A stretch of DNA of 64,000 bases from Mermis nigrescens (Eukaryota; Nematoda; Enoplea; Mermithida; Mermithidae), in the NCBI GenBank assembly GCA_036768485.1, contig JAVLUZ010000596.1, forward strand, positions 186,001 to 250,000. The letters run 5' to 3'. The notes beneath the pieces are model-generated. The model ran no database searches and was not told the origin of the DNA. It worked only from the letters and a program-made list of their open reading frames with translations. Both the position numbers and the translations under genes were made by a program. Positions within the stretch are counted from its first letter, which is position 1. The number at the start of each line of letters is the position of its first letter. Shown here piece after piece: positions 1 to 9,844 of the stretch.

Positions 1-11
1 TTTTAAATTGA

Positions 12-800
12 CTAAATAAGAATGAGCGACCCTTCAATTGTGAATATAGTCAATATCAACAGCGTGACTCTCAACCTCCTCTCTCATTTGATGATTGTAA
101 TATGAAATGTTATTTTTGTGGAAAAATAGGACATAGGCAAGTCAATTGTAGAATTAAAGTGAACCTCCTAGCAAGCAGTTACACTCAGGTTAATCAAGAG
201 CGGCCAGATTATATTACTAGAGGTCAGATAGGCCCACGCCAAGCACAGGGCCCAAGTGAATATGCGCAGAGAAGGTGTGGGGCGGCCCCAAACCGTTTTG
301 TCTGGTCGGATTGGGTTGCAGCAAGTAACACTGTTTCAGGGATTTTGGAGGATGACAGACACAATAGGCCAGGTCCGTACCGTAACCCGGATTCAACTGA
401 ACAAAAATATAATTTTTCATTAGACCCTCTCTCTATTGAAGATCCATTTCTTGATTGGGCTATTGATATGGGATGTCCCTTCATGAGGTCATGTAGTAAT
501 GTAAACTACACGTCCGCTCCGCCTAACAATGCCATGGTATCAGGGGTATCCCAGAATTTTTCTAATCTGGACGGCAAGCATTGTGAAGGTAGTGCTGAAT
601 CAGAGGTCATTATATATACAACCTCCCAAAAAGAACTAAGTAGGAAGTTCCTGGGGGATGCCACAATTTCTTGCATGCCATTGGCGGGGTTAAAATATTT
701 TGTGCGGTATATGCACAACACCTCTTTTTCCCAATGCTCATTTTGCTTACTTATTGTTACTCATGTTATTGTCAATTTTGCCAGTCATAGCTGTCGATAA
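12..800 (+). CDS. gag: Gag C-terminal part with CCHC zinc knuckle (partial, GE1)
   Basis: The frame is open from base 12; an upstream stop sits at 9-11, so the N-terminal capsid part is in another frame or outside the window. The zinc knuckle CYFCGKIGHRQVNC has the C-x2-C-x4-H-x4-C spacing of retroviral nucleocapsids and would bind genomic RNA in the particle. About 215 residues follow the knuckle, much longer than a usual nucleocapsid tail. The last 100 bases overlap, in another frame, the signal-peptide start of the env-like gene. Gag identity is firm; the function of the long tail is unknown. Confidence 0.8.
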   Translation, partial: LNKNERPFNCEYSQYQQRDSQPPLSFDDCNMKCYFCGKIGHRQVNCRIKVNLLASSYTQVNQERPDYITRGQIGPRQAQGPSEYAQRRCGAAPNRFVWSDWVAASNTVSGILEDDRHNRPGPYRNPDSTEQKYNFSLDPLSIEDPFLDWAIDMGCPFMRSCSNVNYTSAPPNNAMVSGVSQNFSNLDGKHCEGSAESEVIIYTTSQKELSRKFLGDATISCMPLAGLKYFVRYMHNTSFSQCSFCLLIVTHVIVNFASHSCR

Positions 801-2470
801 ACAGTTAAAAATTTATTATATGTGTAATAATGTTTGCGGTGGTCACACTCTCTCAATACCAGAAAGTGTAAAATGTTGTTTGCCGGAGAAAACAGATAAA
901 AATGTTCAAAATTTCGAAATTAGTCTCTAGACACAAAAATCAAAGCCTGATAAGACTATTGCCTCTGAATGTTATTTAAAAGTACGGACTATTTGTACAA
1001 ATTACAGCATTTTTCTCTCCAAAGGTATTGTAGCTGATTGGAGCTACCATAAAAGTGTATCTGTCTCATTATGTCAATCAGCTTGGTCTCAAAAAGCTTT
1101 TAATAATCAACTAATATATAAACTCTCAGTTGATGTATGGTCAACTAATAAAACTCTCAAAATAGAATTTAAATATTGCTGTTACAATTTTTGTCAAACT
1201 CTCAAAAATTTTGTAATTGAAGTCGGATATATTTTATTATATGATGGTAAAAGTATGCTTAGTGATTTGGGTGATACTGGAGGGTGTATCATCACCAATG
1301 GATCATCCGTTAATTCACAATTTATGTTAATGTGGCCTGTTTCTTTATTCGCTCACCCCTGCCATTATGAAAAAAGCGGAAATTATAAATCAAAACTGCT
1401 CGGAAATTTATTGATGGTTGACACCATTCAAGGGCCTTCACTCTCATTAAGCAAATAAAGCTTTGTAACCTCAGCCACATTTTTGAAACATCTCAAGGTG
1501 TTTATGTAGAAATTTCAGAAACTGTACCTCAATTAGAAATTCCCACATTTTTTGAGCATGAATACTCGTATAATCACACTCTTTATTCAGAAATTGACCC
1601 AGTGAATCCAAAATTGCAGTTTTATTTCTCTAAAATTCAGCAATTTGAGATACAACATTTTCGTGATGTATGGATAGAGTTATGTTGCACAGCTGATAGG
1701 TACTTGCAGCTCGTTTGGCAAACTTTACGTATTGACCCTACCTTAGGCGCTCGCGCATTGCTCTAGAGAAACAATATTTCTGCCACGTTCGCGGGGAAGC
1801 ACTCATTATCTGGGATTGCACTCTGATTAGACCTGATGTGATATTTTGGAATTATACATACAATAATATGTGTTACTCATTTATTCCGGTCAAAATTGAT
1901 ATGCAATTAAAATTTATTGTACCAGGATTGACCTCATTGATCACTCACCTACTGTAGACTGTGCTAAGCAAAATAATGGATTATATAAGATTAATTAATG
2001 CTTGGTTTACTAGTCATGGTTTAACTCATGTTAGTCAAATTCCTCTTAAGGTAGCCTGGCATAATAAATGGACACCCTACGTTTTCAAATCATCCCCAAT
2101 TGTCTTACCAGAGAAAAGAAATCAATATATTTTCCCACTTTTCTCTCACTATATAAGTAAAAATAAACATTTAGAATCTCAAATGCAACCTTTAATTGAC
2201 TATTCTGCTAGTCTATCTCTGGAACCCAATGTCATCTCTCACTTTTTACGAGGGACAGCAGAAGCAATCACTACCCTAGAAAAAGGTGAATTAGAAGCTG
2301 TAGGACATTTTGTTGAATGGGGAACTTCCTCTGTGACCCATGGACTTGGCAACCTTATCTCAGCCCCAATCCAATTTATTGTTAATATTATAGTTATCGC
2401 GCTTGTTCTAGCATGCGTACTCTATGTGATAATCATGCTTAAAAGAATGAATGTCTTTAGCCACGTCTAA
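700..2470 (+). pseudogene. Env-like membrane protein between gag and pol (GE1)
   Basis: The start region encodes a hydrophobic stretch (AYLLLLMLLSILPVIA) like a signal peptide, followed by a Cys-rich ectodomain with GGHTLSIPESVKC. The C-terminal piece (1961-2470, 169 codons) ends in a strong transmembrane segment near residues 138-160 and a short basic tail. Several stops (for example at 928 and 1456) and frame changes split the middle. GE2 carries the same signal-peptide, Cys motif and C-terminal TM arrangement in the same position, so this is a real conserved gene and not a chance reading. By layout it is a type I envelope-like glycoprotein. I could not assign it to a known fusion-protein family. 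Confidence 0.65.
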
Positions 2471-2599
2471 TTTTTATGCGCTAGTTGAAATAAAAATATC
2501 GCCAAAAAACAAAGGCGCTGTTTGAACTCCACCCTCACTTTGATATAGTTTAGAAGCTGGTATACCGCACGATCGGAAGTTATAACAAAAATAGCTGAA

Positions 2600-3096
2600 T
2601 TGCTGACAAACATCATGTCGTCAACTCATAGTGATGACACAGGTATAACTTATTTACTCTCAAAAGCATTAGCACCTCTCATGTACCAACAGGAAGAAGC
2701 AATGTCATGTAACTCTCCCAAGAACAAAGCTTTTGCAGCCGTAATTAATCAAAATATATCAGATAAAGAACGTTATCCAAAAATTGGAGTTCACTTAAAA
2801 AATCCATGTATTTTATCGTCTAATATGTTTAGTAAAGCTCTCTTAGATACTGGTTCAGAAATCTCACTTATAAAAGAAGAAATAAGACGTGAACTTAATC
2901 TCCCTCTTATGATACCCAATATTTTAAGTATTAGACAAGCATGTGGAGTCATTACACCTGTATTAGGAAGCGTTTGGTTGAATGTACATTTTTTTTAATA
3001 AGACTCATGTCACTAATGACAAATTAATTAAGGCGCAAGTAGTTGAAACTAGCCCGGTTGATCTCATATTAGGCAACAATTATTAATGGCATTTTC
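2600..3096 (+). pseudogene. pol: Retropepsin (aspartic protease) domain of GE1 pol
   Basis: The catalytic motif ALLDTGSEISLI has its Asp codon at 2846-2848. About 75 residues later the flap-distal motif LILG appears after one frame change near 2996. Retropepsins cleave the Gag-Pol polyprotein and work as dimers. The first 80 residues have no clear match and may be a linker. The domain follows the env-like gene by 130 bases and leads into the RT linker. Only one protease domain is seen here, against two in GE2. Confidence 0.7.
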
Positions 3097-3475
3097 CTAA
3101 TCTTTTTTCTTTGGGATAAACAAATTGTTCAATTTGGTCCTCACACTGTACCTACTTTTAGCCCTGACAGATGCCCGGAAGGAAACCTAGGGGTAACCCG
3201 TTTGAGTAATACTATTATCATACCTCCTAAGACATCTCAAATAGTGAATGTGAATTTGGATAGTCCATATGATGCCCTTAATTCTGTGCTTTTTTTAACC
3301 ATACTCACATAATCTTAAAAAAGGTAATATTTATATTGGCTCATCTTTAGACAAGCCACAAAATGGAGAAGTTAGAATAAGTATTCTGAATCTCTCAAAT
3401 CTTGCTCAGAAATTATATAAAGGAACTAGGCTAGGTAAAGTTTGCTATTTAAACCCTGACAAAGCAACCTCTCTC
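3090..3475 (+). pseudogene. pol: Protease-RT linker of GE1 pol
   Basis: This stretch reads, with frame changes, as a pol linker with an IIIPPKTSQIVNV-like motif. Prolines followed by a hydrophobic beta stretch are common before the RT of Gypsy elements. It connects the protease LILG motif to the RT N-terminus. There is no catalytic residue to judge; the assignment rests on position and motif style. Confidence 0.5.
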
Positions 3476-4585
3476 ATGGTCAAAGGAAATCTGTATGAGA
3501 ACATGACTTGCACTGATAAATTTAAAATAATACTAGAAAATCAAAATCTAGACAATTTGCAAAAACAACGGCTTATATCTCATCCTGATTATTTCTCAAG
3601 TTTGTTTGTTAAGCTTGATAATGATTTGGGTCATACTAAACTTGTGACACATTATATAAATACTGGTATGGCTAATCCCATTAAGCAACGGCCTTATAGG
3701 ATTCCACTTAAAATAAAAGAACTCATAGACAAAGAAATCAAGAAAATGTTAGAAAAAGATGTAATTCGATTCCTCTCAGAGTCCTTGGGCGAGTCCAGTT
3801 GTTCTTGTACCAAAGAAAATGGGAGGATATCGTTTTTTGTGTAGATAATCAAAAATTGAATAGCGTAACCATTAACCAAGAAGGACAATTATCCTCTCCC
3901 ACGTATTGGTGATATAATTGAAACATTGAATAAAAGTGCTCATTTTACATCAATTGATCAAGCTTGGGGTTACTGGCAAATACCTCTCTCTGAAAAGGAT
4001 TAGAAAAAAACTGCGTTTACAAATTTTAACGGCCACTACAAATTTAATGTCCTCCCATTTGGTTGGTGCAATGCCCCAGCTACCTTCCAGAGACTCATGG
4101 ACGTTATTCTCTCTGGGCTGCAATGGGAAATTTGCTTGGTATATTTAGATGACATTTTAATTTTTGGACGCACTTTTGATGAACATCTCGAACGCCTCAC
4201 TCTCGTTCTTGTTAGATTAAAAGACGCTGGCTTAAAGTTACATTTAGAAAAATGTAATTTTGCACAAACAAGCATATTGTATCTTGGACATAAAATAGAT
4301 CACTATGTAGTATCTCCAGACTCTGGAAAAGTCAGCGCCATACTAAATTTCCCTACACCAAGTTCAACAGAAAATGTGAAAAGTTTTCTGGGTTTAGCAG
4401 GCTATTATCGTAAATTTATTTGCAGTTTCTCATTAATTGCTGGACCACTTAACAATTTACTTACAAAAGATATGATATTTTATTGGGACGCTAATTGTGA
4501 AAATGCTTTTAATGCTCTAAAGCATTGTTTAACAACCGCACCTGTCCTCATTTATCCCAATTTCTCAAAACCATTTATTCTCTAA
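3476..4585 (+). pseudogene. pol: Reverse transcriptase of GE1 pol
   Basis: The palm and finger blocks appear in order: YRIPLKIKELIDKEIKKML, then DQAWGYWQIPL, LPFGWCNAPATFQRLMD, and the active-site box YLDD at 4142-4153, followed by GLKLHLEKCNF and a thumb-like GLAGYYRKFI. RT copies the element RNA in the particle. Lesions include a stop near 3842, an in-frame TAG near 4003 and a TAA at 4583-4585. The catalytic Asp pair itself is intact. The sequence belongs to the Ty3/Gypsy RT type. Confidence 0.85.
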
Positions 4586-4970
4586 ACCGATACCTCTGGG
4601 AAAAGAATAGGGGTTGTCCTTGCTCAAGAATCAGGAGGTTATGAAGACCCAATCACATTTGCTAGTCGTAGTTTGAAACCTGCTGAAAAAAATTATCCTG
4701 TATTTGAGCAAGAGGCATTGGCAATCGTGTGGGGTCTCAAACAGTTTTATTTGTATGTTTTTCAAAGAAAAATTATCATAGTCACTGATCACTCTTCACT
4801 ACAATATATTCTTAAAAAGCCAAATCCCTCTCCACAAATAGCTAGATGGGGTCTCGCTTTGCAAGAGTATGATTTTGAGGTTAAATATAAAGTGGGTAAG
4901 GAACATGTGAATGTTGATGCTCTCTCTTGTGCCTACATTTTGAATATTTCTCGACAGCCTGAAGTGATAC
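4586..4970 (+). pseudogene. pol: RNase H and tether of GE1 pol
   Basis: The segment begins with TDTSGKRIGVVLAQE, the first strand and catalytic Asp block of the Ty3/Gypsy RNase H. It continues through FASRSLKPAEKNYPVFEQE and VTDHSSLQYIL, which hold the later acidic positions. It is directly downstream of the RT, separated by a TAA stop. It would degrade the RNA strand of RNA:DNA hybrids during reverse transcription. Confidence 0.8.
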
Positions 4971-6321
4971 ATGATGAAATTGATATCAAAAAACTTCAGT
5001 CTGATGACGACTTTTGCTGCAAAAATCATTAAATTTCTCTCGATTTTTGAGTTGCCAATTGATGATAATGAAGCTAGCAGAATAGTATTTTCGAGCTGTC
5101 AATACATTCTTGAAGATGATATTCTCTACTTCATCGGATCACCTCACAGCAAATGCACTGAAAAATTACTTGTAATTCCCAAAAGTTTGGAAGCTTCAAT
5201 CTTTTTGGCTTGTTAAAGGCACATACTTTAAAATAAAAGAGCGCTTTTTCAGGCAGCACATGTATAATGATATCGAAAAATATTGTGAAAATTTCCAAAA
5301 ATGCTTAAGGCGCAAATCACCAAGTACACATGTACGAGCTGACCTTGTTCCAATAAGTGTTGGAAATCCTTTTGAACATATAGCCACAGATATATTAGGA
5401 CCCCTTCCAATCACTGAAAATGGGAATAAATATATTATTATATTTACTGATTATCTCACTAAATATGTTATGGGAACTTGTTTGTCAAATGCAACAGCTA
5501 AAAACGTAGCTAAAGCCCTCATGGAAGAAGTTGTTTTGTGTCACGGTGCACCATCTCAACTTCTCTCTGATCGTGGTTCTAATTTTATGTCTAATTTAAT
5601 AAATGAATTATGTAAATTGTGTCAGATACGCAAAATTAACACTACTGCTTATCACCCACAAACAAATGGTCTTGTTGAACGTTTTGATAAGACAATAGTT
5701 GCAATTCTCTCAATGTACATCAATGCGCAACACACAGACTGGGACATCTTCCTCCCATTTGCATTATTTGCATATAATGCCTCAGTTCATGAATCGACTA
5801 AGTTTTTGCCCTTCTTTTTGATTTTTGCTCAAAATCCTAAATTACCTATTTAAATCGCTCTTCTTTAAGGAAAATCGGCTCCAAATTATAAAATATACCT
5901 CACTGATTATGTTACTCAGGTTGCTCGTTTATTAGATGACTCTCAGATTTTGGTGCATACTAATATCAAAAAGGCCCAAAATAATCAAAAGAATAATTAT
6001 AATAAAAAAGTAAAGAATATTACTCTCTCAGTTGGCAGTTGGGTCTATAAATTTACTCCCTCGATGGAGACTGGCCAGTCTTAAAAATTTTTGCACCCAT
6101 GGGCGGGACCTTATGAAATAATGCAAATTAAATACCCCACTACTCTATTACAATATGAAAATGGGGATTCCTCAGAATGGATACATGTAAATAGATTAAA
6201 ACTTGCCACATAAAATGAAAGGAATTTAGATAAACCATTTTTTGAGTCAAATAAAATGCTGCTTATCACTCAAATTCCCACGCATTTATATAATCTCAGA
6301 AGTTGTGATAAAACTCATTGA
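4971..6321 (+). pseudogene. pol: Integrase and pol C-terminus of GE1
   Basis: The core (5260-5853, open) carries the D,D35E triad: Asp in ATDILGP at 5389, Asp in LSDRGSNF at 5569 and Glu in GLVERF at 5677, with exactly 35 residues between the last two. The N-terminal zinc-binding part before 5260 is broken by stops near 5214. A GPY/F-type module follows (VGSWVYKFTP...WAGPYEIMQI), then HVNRLKLAT, a TAA at 6211 and a tail with YNLRS ending in a stop at 6319. Integrase inserts the cDNA into the genome. No chromodomain is seen. Confidence 0.85.
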
Positions 6322-7441
6322 TATTTTTTTCAAATATCATTTTGGATAGATAATAAATGACTCTCATTTATTTTCATAATATTATTTGTAGTTAAAACGG
6401 CCAACAGCGACCCAATTCAGACTCCAGATATTTGTGAATCCACTACCAATGATACAGAAATAAAAGATAAAGAATGGCGCATGAAGTAAAAAGTGAAAAT
6501 TCAAAGGCTAAGAAAGTGTCCATATATACGGCAGAGACAAATCGGAAGTGGATAATGCACTTCAATTAGCATCCAACAGAGTCTCGTATTTTCCGGGTTC
6601 CAGAAGACCTAACCCGACGAAGCATGCTCCGTCATACTGAGCAATCCACGCACCCCTGGATTACTCTTAATTCATATCACACGCTACGAAGAAGTTGCTT
6701 GTGCTGCTGATATAACACCAGTCTCCAGTGCATACAAATCTCAAGGAAAAGGACCATTCTGTGACAGTGTAAGCTTCTTTCTGCATATATTTGTACAAAT
6801 TGACCTTCTTTCTTTCTGCACATATTTGTACAAATTGACTCAATTGAAATGGCGCAAAATATAGTCCAAAAATCTTAATATTCAATGTTCACTTGAAAGC
6901 TATAAAAAGTTAAAGTGCACAGCACGGATTTGCAAGCTAAATAATTTACAATGATTTTGAAACATATAAAAAATCGGCCCCCATATTCAGAAAAATTGTG
7001 TAAATCAACAAAAACATACTCTAAGCGCGTAGATTCCAAACTTGCGTTTGACAACAAGATATTTCTATAATTTTGAACGCAACAATTTAGTAATCTTAAA
7101 GTTTTAGGGTTAAGATTTCTCATCATAGATCGAAAATCATTATCAAGGACAACCCATTTGAGAATGAGCTCATTCAGGGGGTGTAAGGCATGGGGATCCA
7201 CTCATGCAACCACAGCATGCAGTCGTACAAGTAGACTTGACGGTTGGGGCTATACTTTCTGAGAAATAGCTGCAAAATTTAGGCGCCCCAAAAGCAGTAG
7301 ATGTTGGCGTTTTTGAGCCAAATGAAGGTGGGGTTGACACTGAAAATTATTATTCACATTTTGACATGTTATTCATACAAATTCCAACTTATGAGAGAAA
7401 AATGCACAAAAAGAATACAATTTTAAATTATGTTAGATTTT
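6322..7441. other. Unassigned stretch right of GE1
   Basis: No LTR, polypurine tract or known domain could be identified. A 108-codon minus-strand reading frame (6875-7201) has no recognisable domain. A short minus-strand stretch at about 7250-7370 reads with FG-like dipeptides (FGSKTPTSTAFGAP), but it is too short to name. The stretch may contain the lost 3' LTR of GE1 and the start of the compact gene cluster to its right. Confidence 0.3.
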
Positions 7442-7790
7442 TCACCTTTTTATTAATTTGAGTAAGCAGCTATGAAATTCCTCGTTTAGTCTTTCGTCAC
7501 AATTGGGTTGAATAATGACAACATCAATTTTAGGGCCTCCTGCTAGGGGTAAAAATTGATAGTCATTGTTGGGATTGCCAGGACGGTAGCTAATTTTAAA
7601 ATCAATATTTTGATTCAAGCTAAATGGAATAAGCTTAATTTTAATGCCTGTTTTATTGGCCATCGGCCAACAAGGTCCATTGTGTAATTCTATTCCATGT
7701 AGGGCATACGTTACGAAGTTTTAATCTTTGTTGCCAGGTCAAATAAGTGAAAATTTTTTCTTGAAGGAATTCAGGCAGATTTGTTTTTAA
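7442..7790 (-). pseudogene. F-box protein, frameshifted
   Basis: Read leftwards from 7778 the frame gives LPEFLQEKIFTYLTWQQRL followed by an LRNVCPTWNRIT stretch. That is the F-box pattern: L-P at the start, I-F-x-Y-L in the middle, V-C-x-x-W at the end. F-box proteins link substrates to Skp1-Cullin ubiquitin ligases. After about 45 residues the frame shifts into a second open stretch (7442-7725) of roughly 90 residues with no known domain, probably the substrate-binding C-terminus. It lies on the same strand as the TBP and the unknown gene to its right, with no intron signs. The F-box identity is fairly good; host or viral origin is open. Confidence 0.55.
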
Positions 7791-7879
7791 GCAAGCAATT
7801 GGGGACTACACTCCTTTTCTGGGAAAAACTTCCCCGGGAAACTATAAATAACACTTATGTAAATCAAATGTTTTAAACA

Positions 7880-8362
7880 ATGTTGCTGTTGTTATTATTT
7901 CAACATTTAGCCATTGTGCTAAAGATCAAATGTTACGGCAGTGCAAATGATACTGTGGTGTGTCTTAACTTAAACAACTACAGTAGACTTCCAAGATCTA
8001 TACAAAACATGGTTTCAAAGGAAAGTTGCAATTTTCAGGTTTCCGACTAGAGAAATTTAACTGCATGTTTTCTGGAACTTCAGTCAATGAAATTTGAGCC
8101 TGGATGTCAAAACTGCATGAAAATTCATGAAAATTTTTTAGGCATAAATGTGGAAGGAAAGTGTTTATTGAGCGATACAAAATGCAGGCATAGAGAGGAA
8201 CTGAATGCGATTTCCAATGAAATTATAAGCTGTATTGTTTTCTTAGTTGCTATAGCCATTCTTTACACCATTTGTTTTATTAAAACAGAAATTTTACAGC
8301 ATTTCACAAAAAGAAATTATAACAACGTTCAATCTAGTGCTGCAGTCAACATGCCCATGTAG
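7880..8362 (+). pseudogene. Small type I membrane protein, one in-frame stop
   Basis: Starting at ATG 7880 the frame gives a Leu-rich signal peptide (MLLLLLFQHLAIVL), an ectodomain of about 115 residues with eight Cys, a transmembrane segment (ISCIVFLVAIAILYTICFI) and a basic tail of about 30 residues. A single TAG at 8048-8050 interrupts it; otherwise the 160-codon frame is open. I do not recognise the family. Its 3' end overlaps the 3' end of the opposing minus-strand gene by 34 bases, which is unusual for animal genes and typical of compact viral genomes. It could be a viral surface protein. Confidence 0.5.
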
Positions 8363-8727
8363 TGCAATGCATATCTAAGTCTTTCGAGTACCTTCTTATT
8401 TTTTTCGATCTGTTTGGGCGTAGGTTCAGGTTCAGGTGGCGGTGGTTTTTTTCCAAAAATAACAAGCTTTTTATCAATAGTCACTTTGACGCCGGCGTTT
8501 GTTTTGGTGTCAATTTGTACAAAATTGCCATCATAAAAAGCCTTCAAATGTTTAATATTGCAACCTTTTTGCAGTTTTGTACACACTTTGAATGAAAATT
8601 TTGTATAATTTACGCCCTTTACACCCAGAACATGGTTGACTTCAATAATCAAAAATTGAAGAACTACTCAAATTTTAATATTGTCAGTGGAGAATTTTTT
8701 GTTGAAAAGGTGGAATTCTATCATCAT
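8329..8727 (-). pseudogene. Unknown protein with PPPPEPEPTP stretch
   Basis: From ATG 8727 the frame is open to 8329 except for one TGA near 8673. The C-terminal 107 residues are fully open and contain a possible beta-rich part (VKVTIDKKLVIFG), then a proline/glutamate stretch and a short basic helix-like tail. No known domain was recognised. It begins about 20 bases after the stop of the TBP gene on the same strand and ends inside the convergent membrane-protein gene. Such spacing suggests a shared transcript or compact viral layout. Confidence 0.45.
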
Positions 8728-8747
8728 TCCTAAAACATTTATTAGTC

Positions 8748-9279
8748 TTAACAACAATCAAGCAAACAACTGACAATAATATGAGCGCAATGTAAACAAG
8801 TTTTTAGTTTTGAGCCAGTCAGTATGTACTTTCCAGTGTGAAAAACAATTACAGTAACACCATATATTTGGTACTTTAACGCAGTAAATAGTTCAGATTC
8901 GAAAATGCATTTTGGTCTACATTTTTTGTAGTTTTGGCAAACTTATTGGAAAACACACATTGTGATGCGTGGCATAATTAGAGATGGCAAAATTGCACAA
9001 AATAGCTTCAAAGTTGCATTCTTTCAAAAGTTCAATCCTCTTTTAAAGCGCGCATTTAGCATCGTTTTTGCTTATTGTTTCAGTAGATACTAGCTTTCCA
9101 GATGCGAGAACAAGCATGGTAGAATGAGGATGTTTGATTTTCAAGCTCAGGCCAGAAAATTTGCCAGGCTTGTACTTTACGAATTTTGAACAGTGAGCAG
9201 CCACAGTATTGAGATTTAAAGTACAGCCACAATTGGCTCAAGCAATAATATTACAAATTTGCATGGAGACTAAATTCAT
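8748..9279 (-). pseudogene. TATA-box-binding protein (TBP) core, decayed
   Basis: Both pseudosymmetric lobes of a TBP saddle are readable. Lobe 1 has an NIIA...NCGCTLNLNTVAAHC start, FVKYKPGKFSGLSLKI and LVLASGKLVSTE. After FPISLPKL, lobe 2 has FESELFTALKYQIYG and FHTGKYILTGSK. The length of about 177 codons equals a bare TBP core without the N-terminal extension of animal TBPs. Lesions are a TGA at 9238-9240, a TAA at 9043-9045, a TAG at 8917-8919 and one frame shift just after it. There is no intron. The sequence is much more divergent than ordinary animal TBP. It may come from a TBP-encoding large DNA virus or be an old processed copy of a TBP paralogue. Confidence 0.75.
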
Positions 9280-9305
9280 ACAATGAAAAAGTTTACAAAA
9301 ATCAA

Positions 9306-9306
<1 letters not shown>

Positions 9307-9345
<39 letters not shown>
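9307..9345. repeat. (TA)n microsatellite
   Basis: Nearly twenty perfect TA dinucleotides lie directly upstream of the TBP-like start on its coding strand. It may be a neutral microsatellite. Confidence 0.95.
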
Positions 9346-9352
<7 letters not shown>

Positions 9353-9389
9353 GGAAAAAATACCCATTGTAAACTGAATAATTTAAACT

Positions 9390-9468
9390 AAGGTGTAAAT
9401 AAAACGGTCGGGTCTTAGTTCGCCATTGAGTGGCTTAAGCCCATTGCACCCCAACATGGCGCCCAACC
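9390..9468 (+). mobile_element. Possible LTR 3' end with tRNA primer-binding site
   Basis: TGGCGCCCAACC at 9457-9468 resembles the tRNA-Lys-type primer-binding site of retroelements. It directly follows a CA dinucleotide, as expected at an LTR 3' end, and an AATAAA lies about 55 bases upstream. No gag follows; the next readable sequence is PolB-like. It could be a remnant of a separate LTR element or a coincidence. Confidence 0.3.
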
Positions 9469-9844
9469 ATGCAACAGGTCTTACCTTCCCACGTGACGCA
9501 GCCTGAAAAATAAGTAATACTTTACACTGCATAAAATAACTGAAACTTTACACTACGGACTGCTTAGCTACCATCCCCAGGCTTGGGGCACCATCCCCTG
9601 GGCTTAAGAGATAAGAGTACCTTTGGCTAAAAAATCAATAATTTTTCAGTTTCCCTGGAAACTCCATTTCCTAAGGACCCCCAGACATGTCTGGATGGGT
9701 CCCCTCCCCGGGCATGCACCCCTTGCTACCTGGCCCCACCCCAAGGTGCAACTCTGGGCCCGCCCCGCTTATGCTTAAGCATAGGCTATCCCTCAGCACA
9801 CTGTTTCAGGGCTACACGGTATACTACTCCTGTGGGCGCAGTCA
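9469..9844. other. GC-richer unassigned stretch
   Basis: The base composition is richer in C and G than the surroundings, with repeated CCCCAGG/CCTGGGG-like words (9580-9600). I see no coding domain and no clear element ends. Confidence 0.3.

Larger units (their letters stand above)
1..6321 (+). mobile_element. Ty3/Gypsy-like retrotransposon with env-like gene, copy GE1
   Basis: Coding traces run in one direction as Gag zinc knuckle, env-like membrane protein, retropepsin, reverse transcriptase, RNase H and integrase, ending in a pol tail with YNLRS, a common ending of Gypsy polyproteins. RT before integrase places it in Ty3/Gypsy. The left end is cut by the window edge and no LTR could be recognised beyond the right end. 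Stops and frame changes occur in env and pol, so the copy is defective although many segments are still open. The env-like gene lies between gag and pol, unlike the usual 3' position; the second copy GE2 at the right of the window has the same order. Confidence 0.85.

Noticed and set aside
7230..7380. FG-dipeptide stretch on the minus strand resembling nucleoporin repeats
   Set aside because: Too short, interrupted by stops and without conserved flanks.
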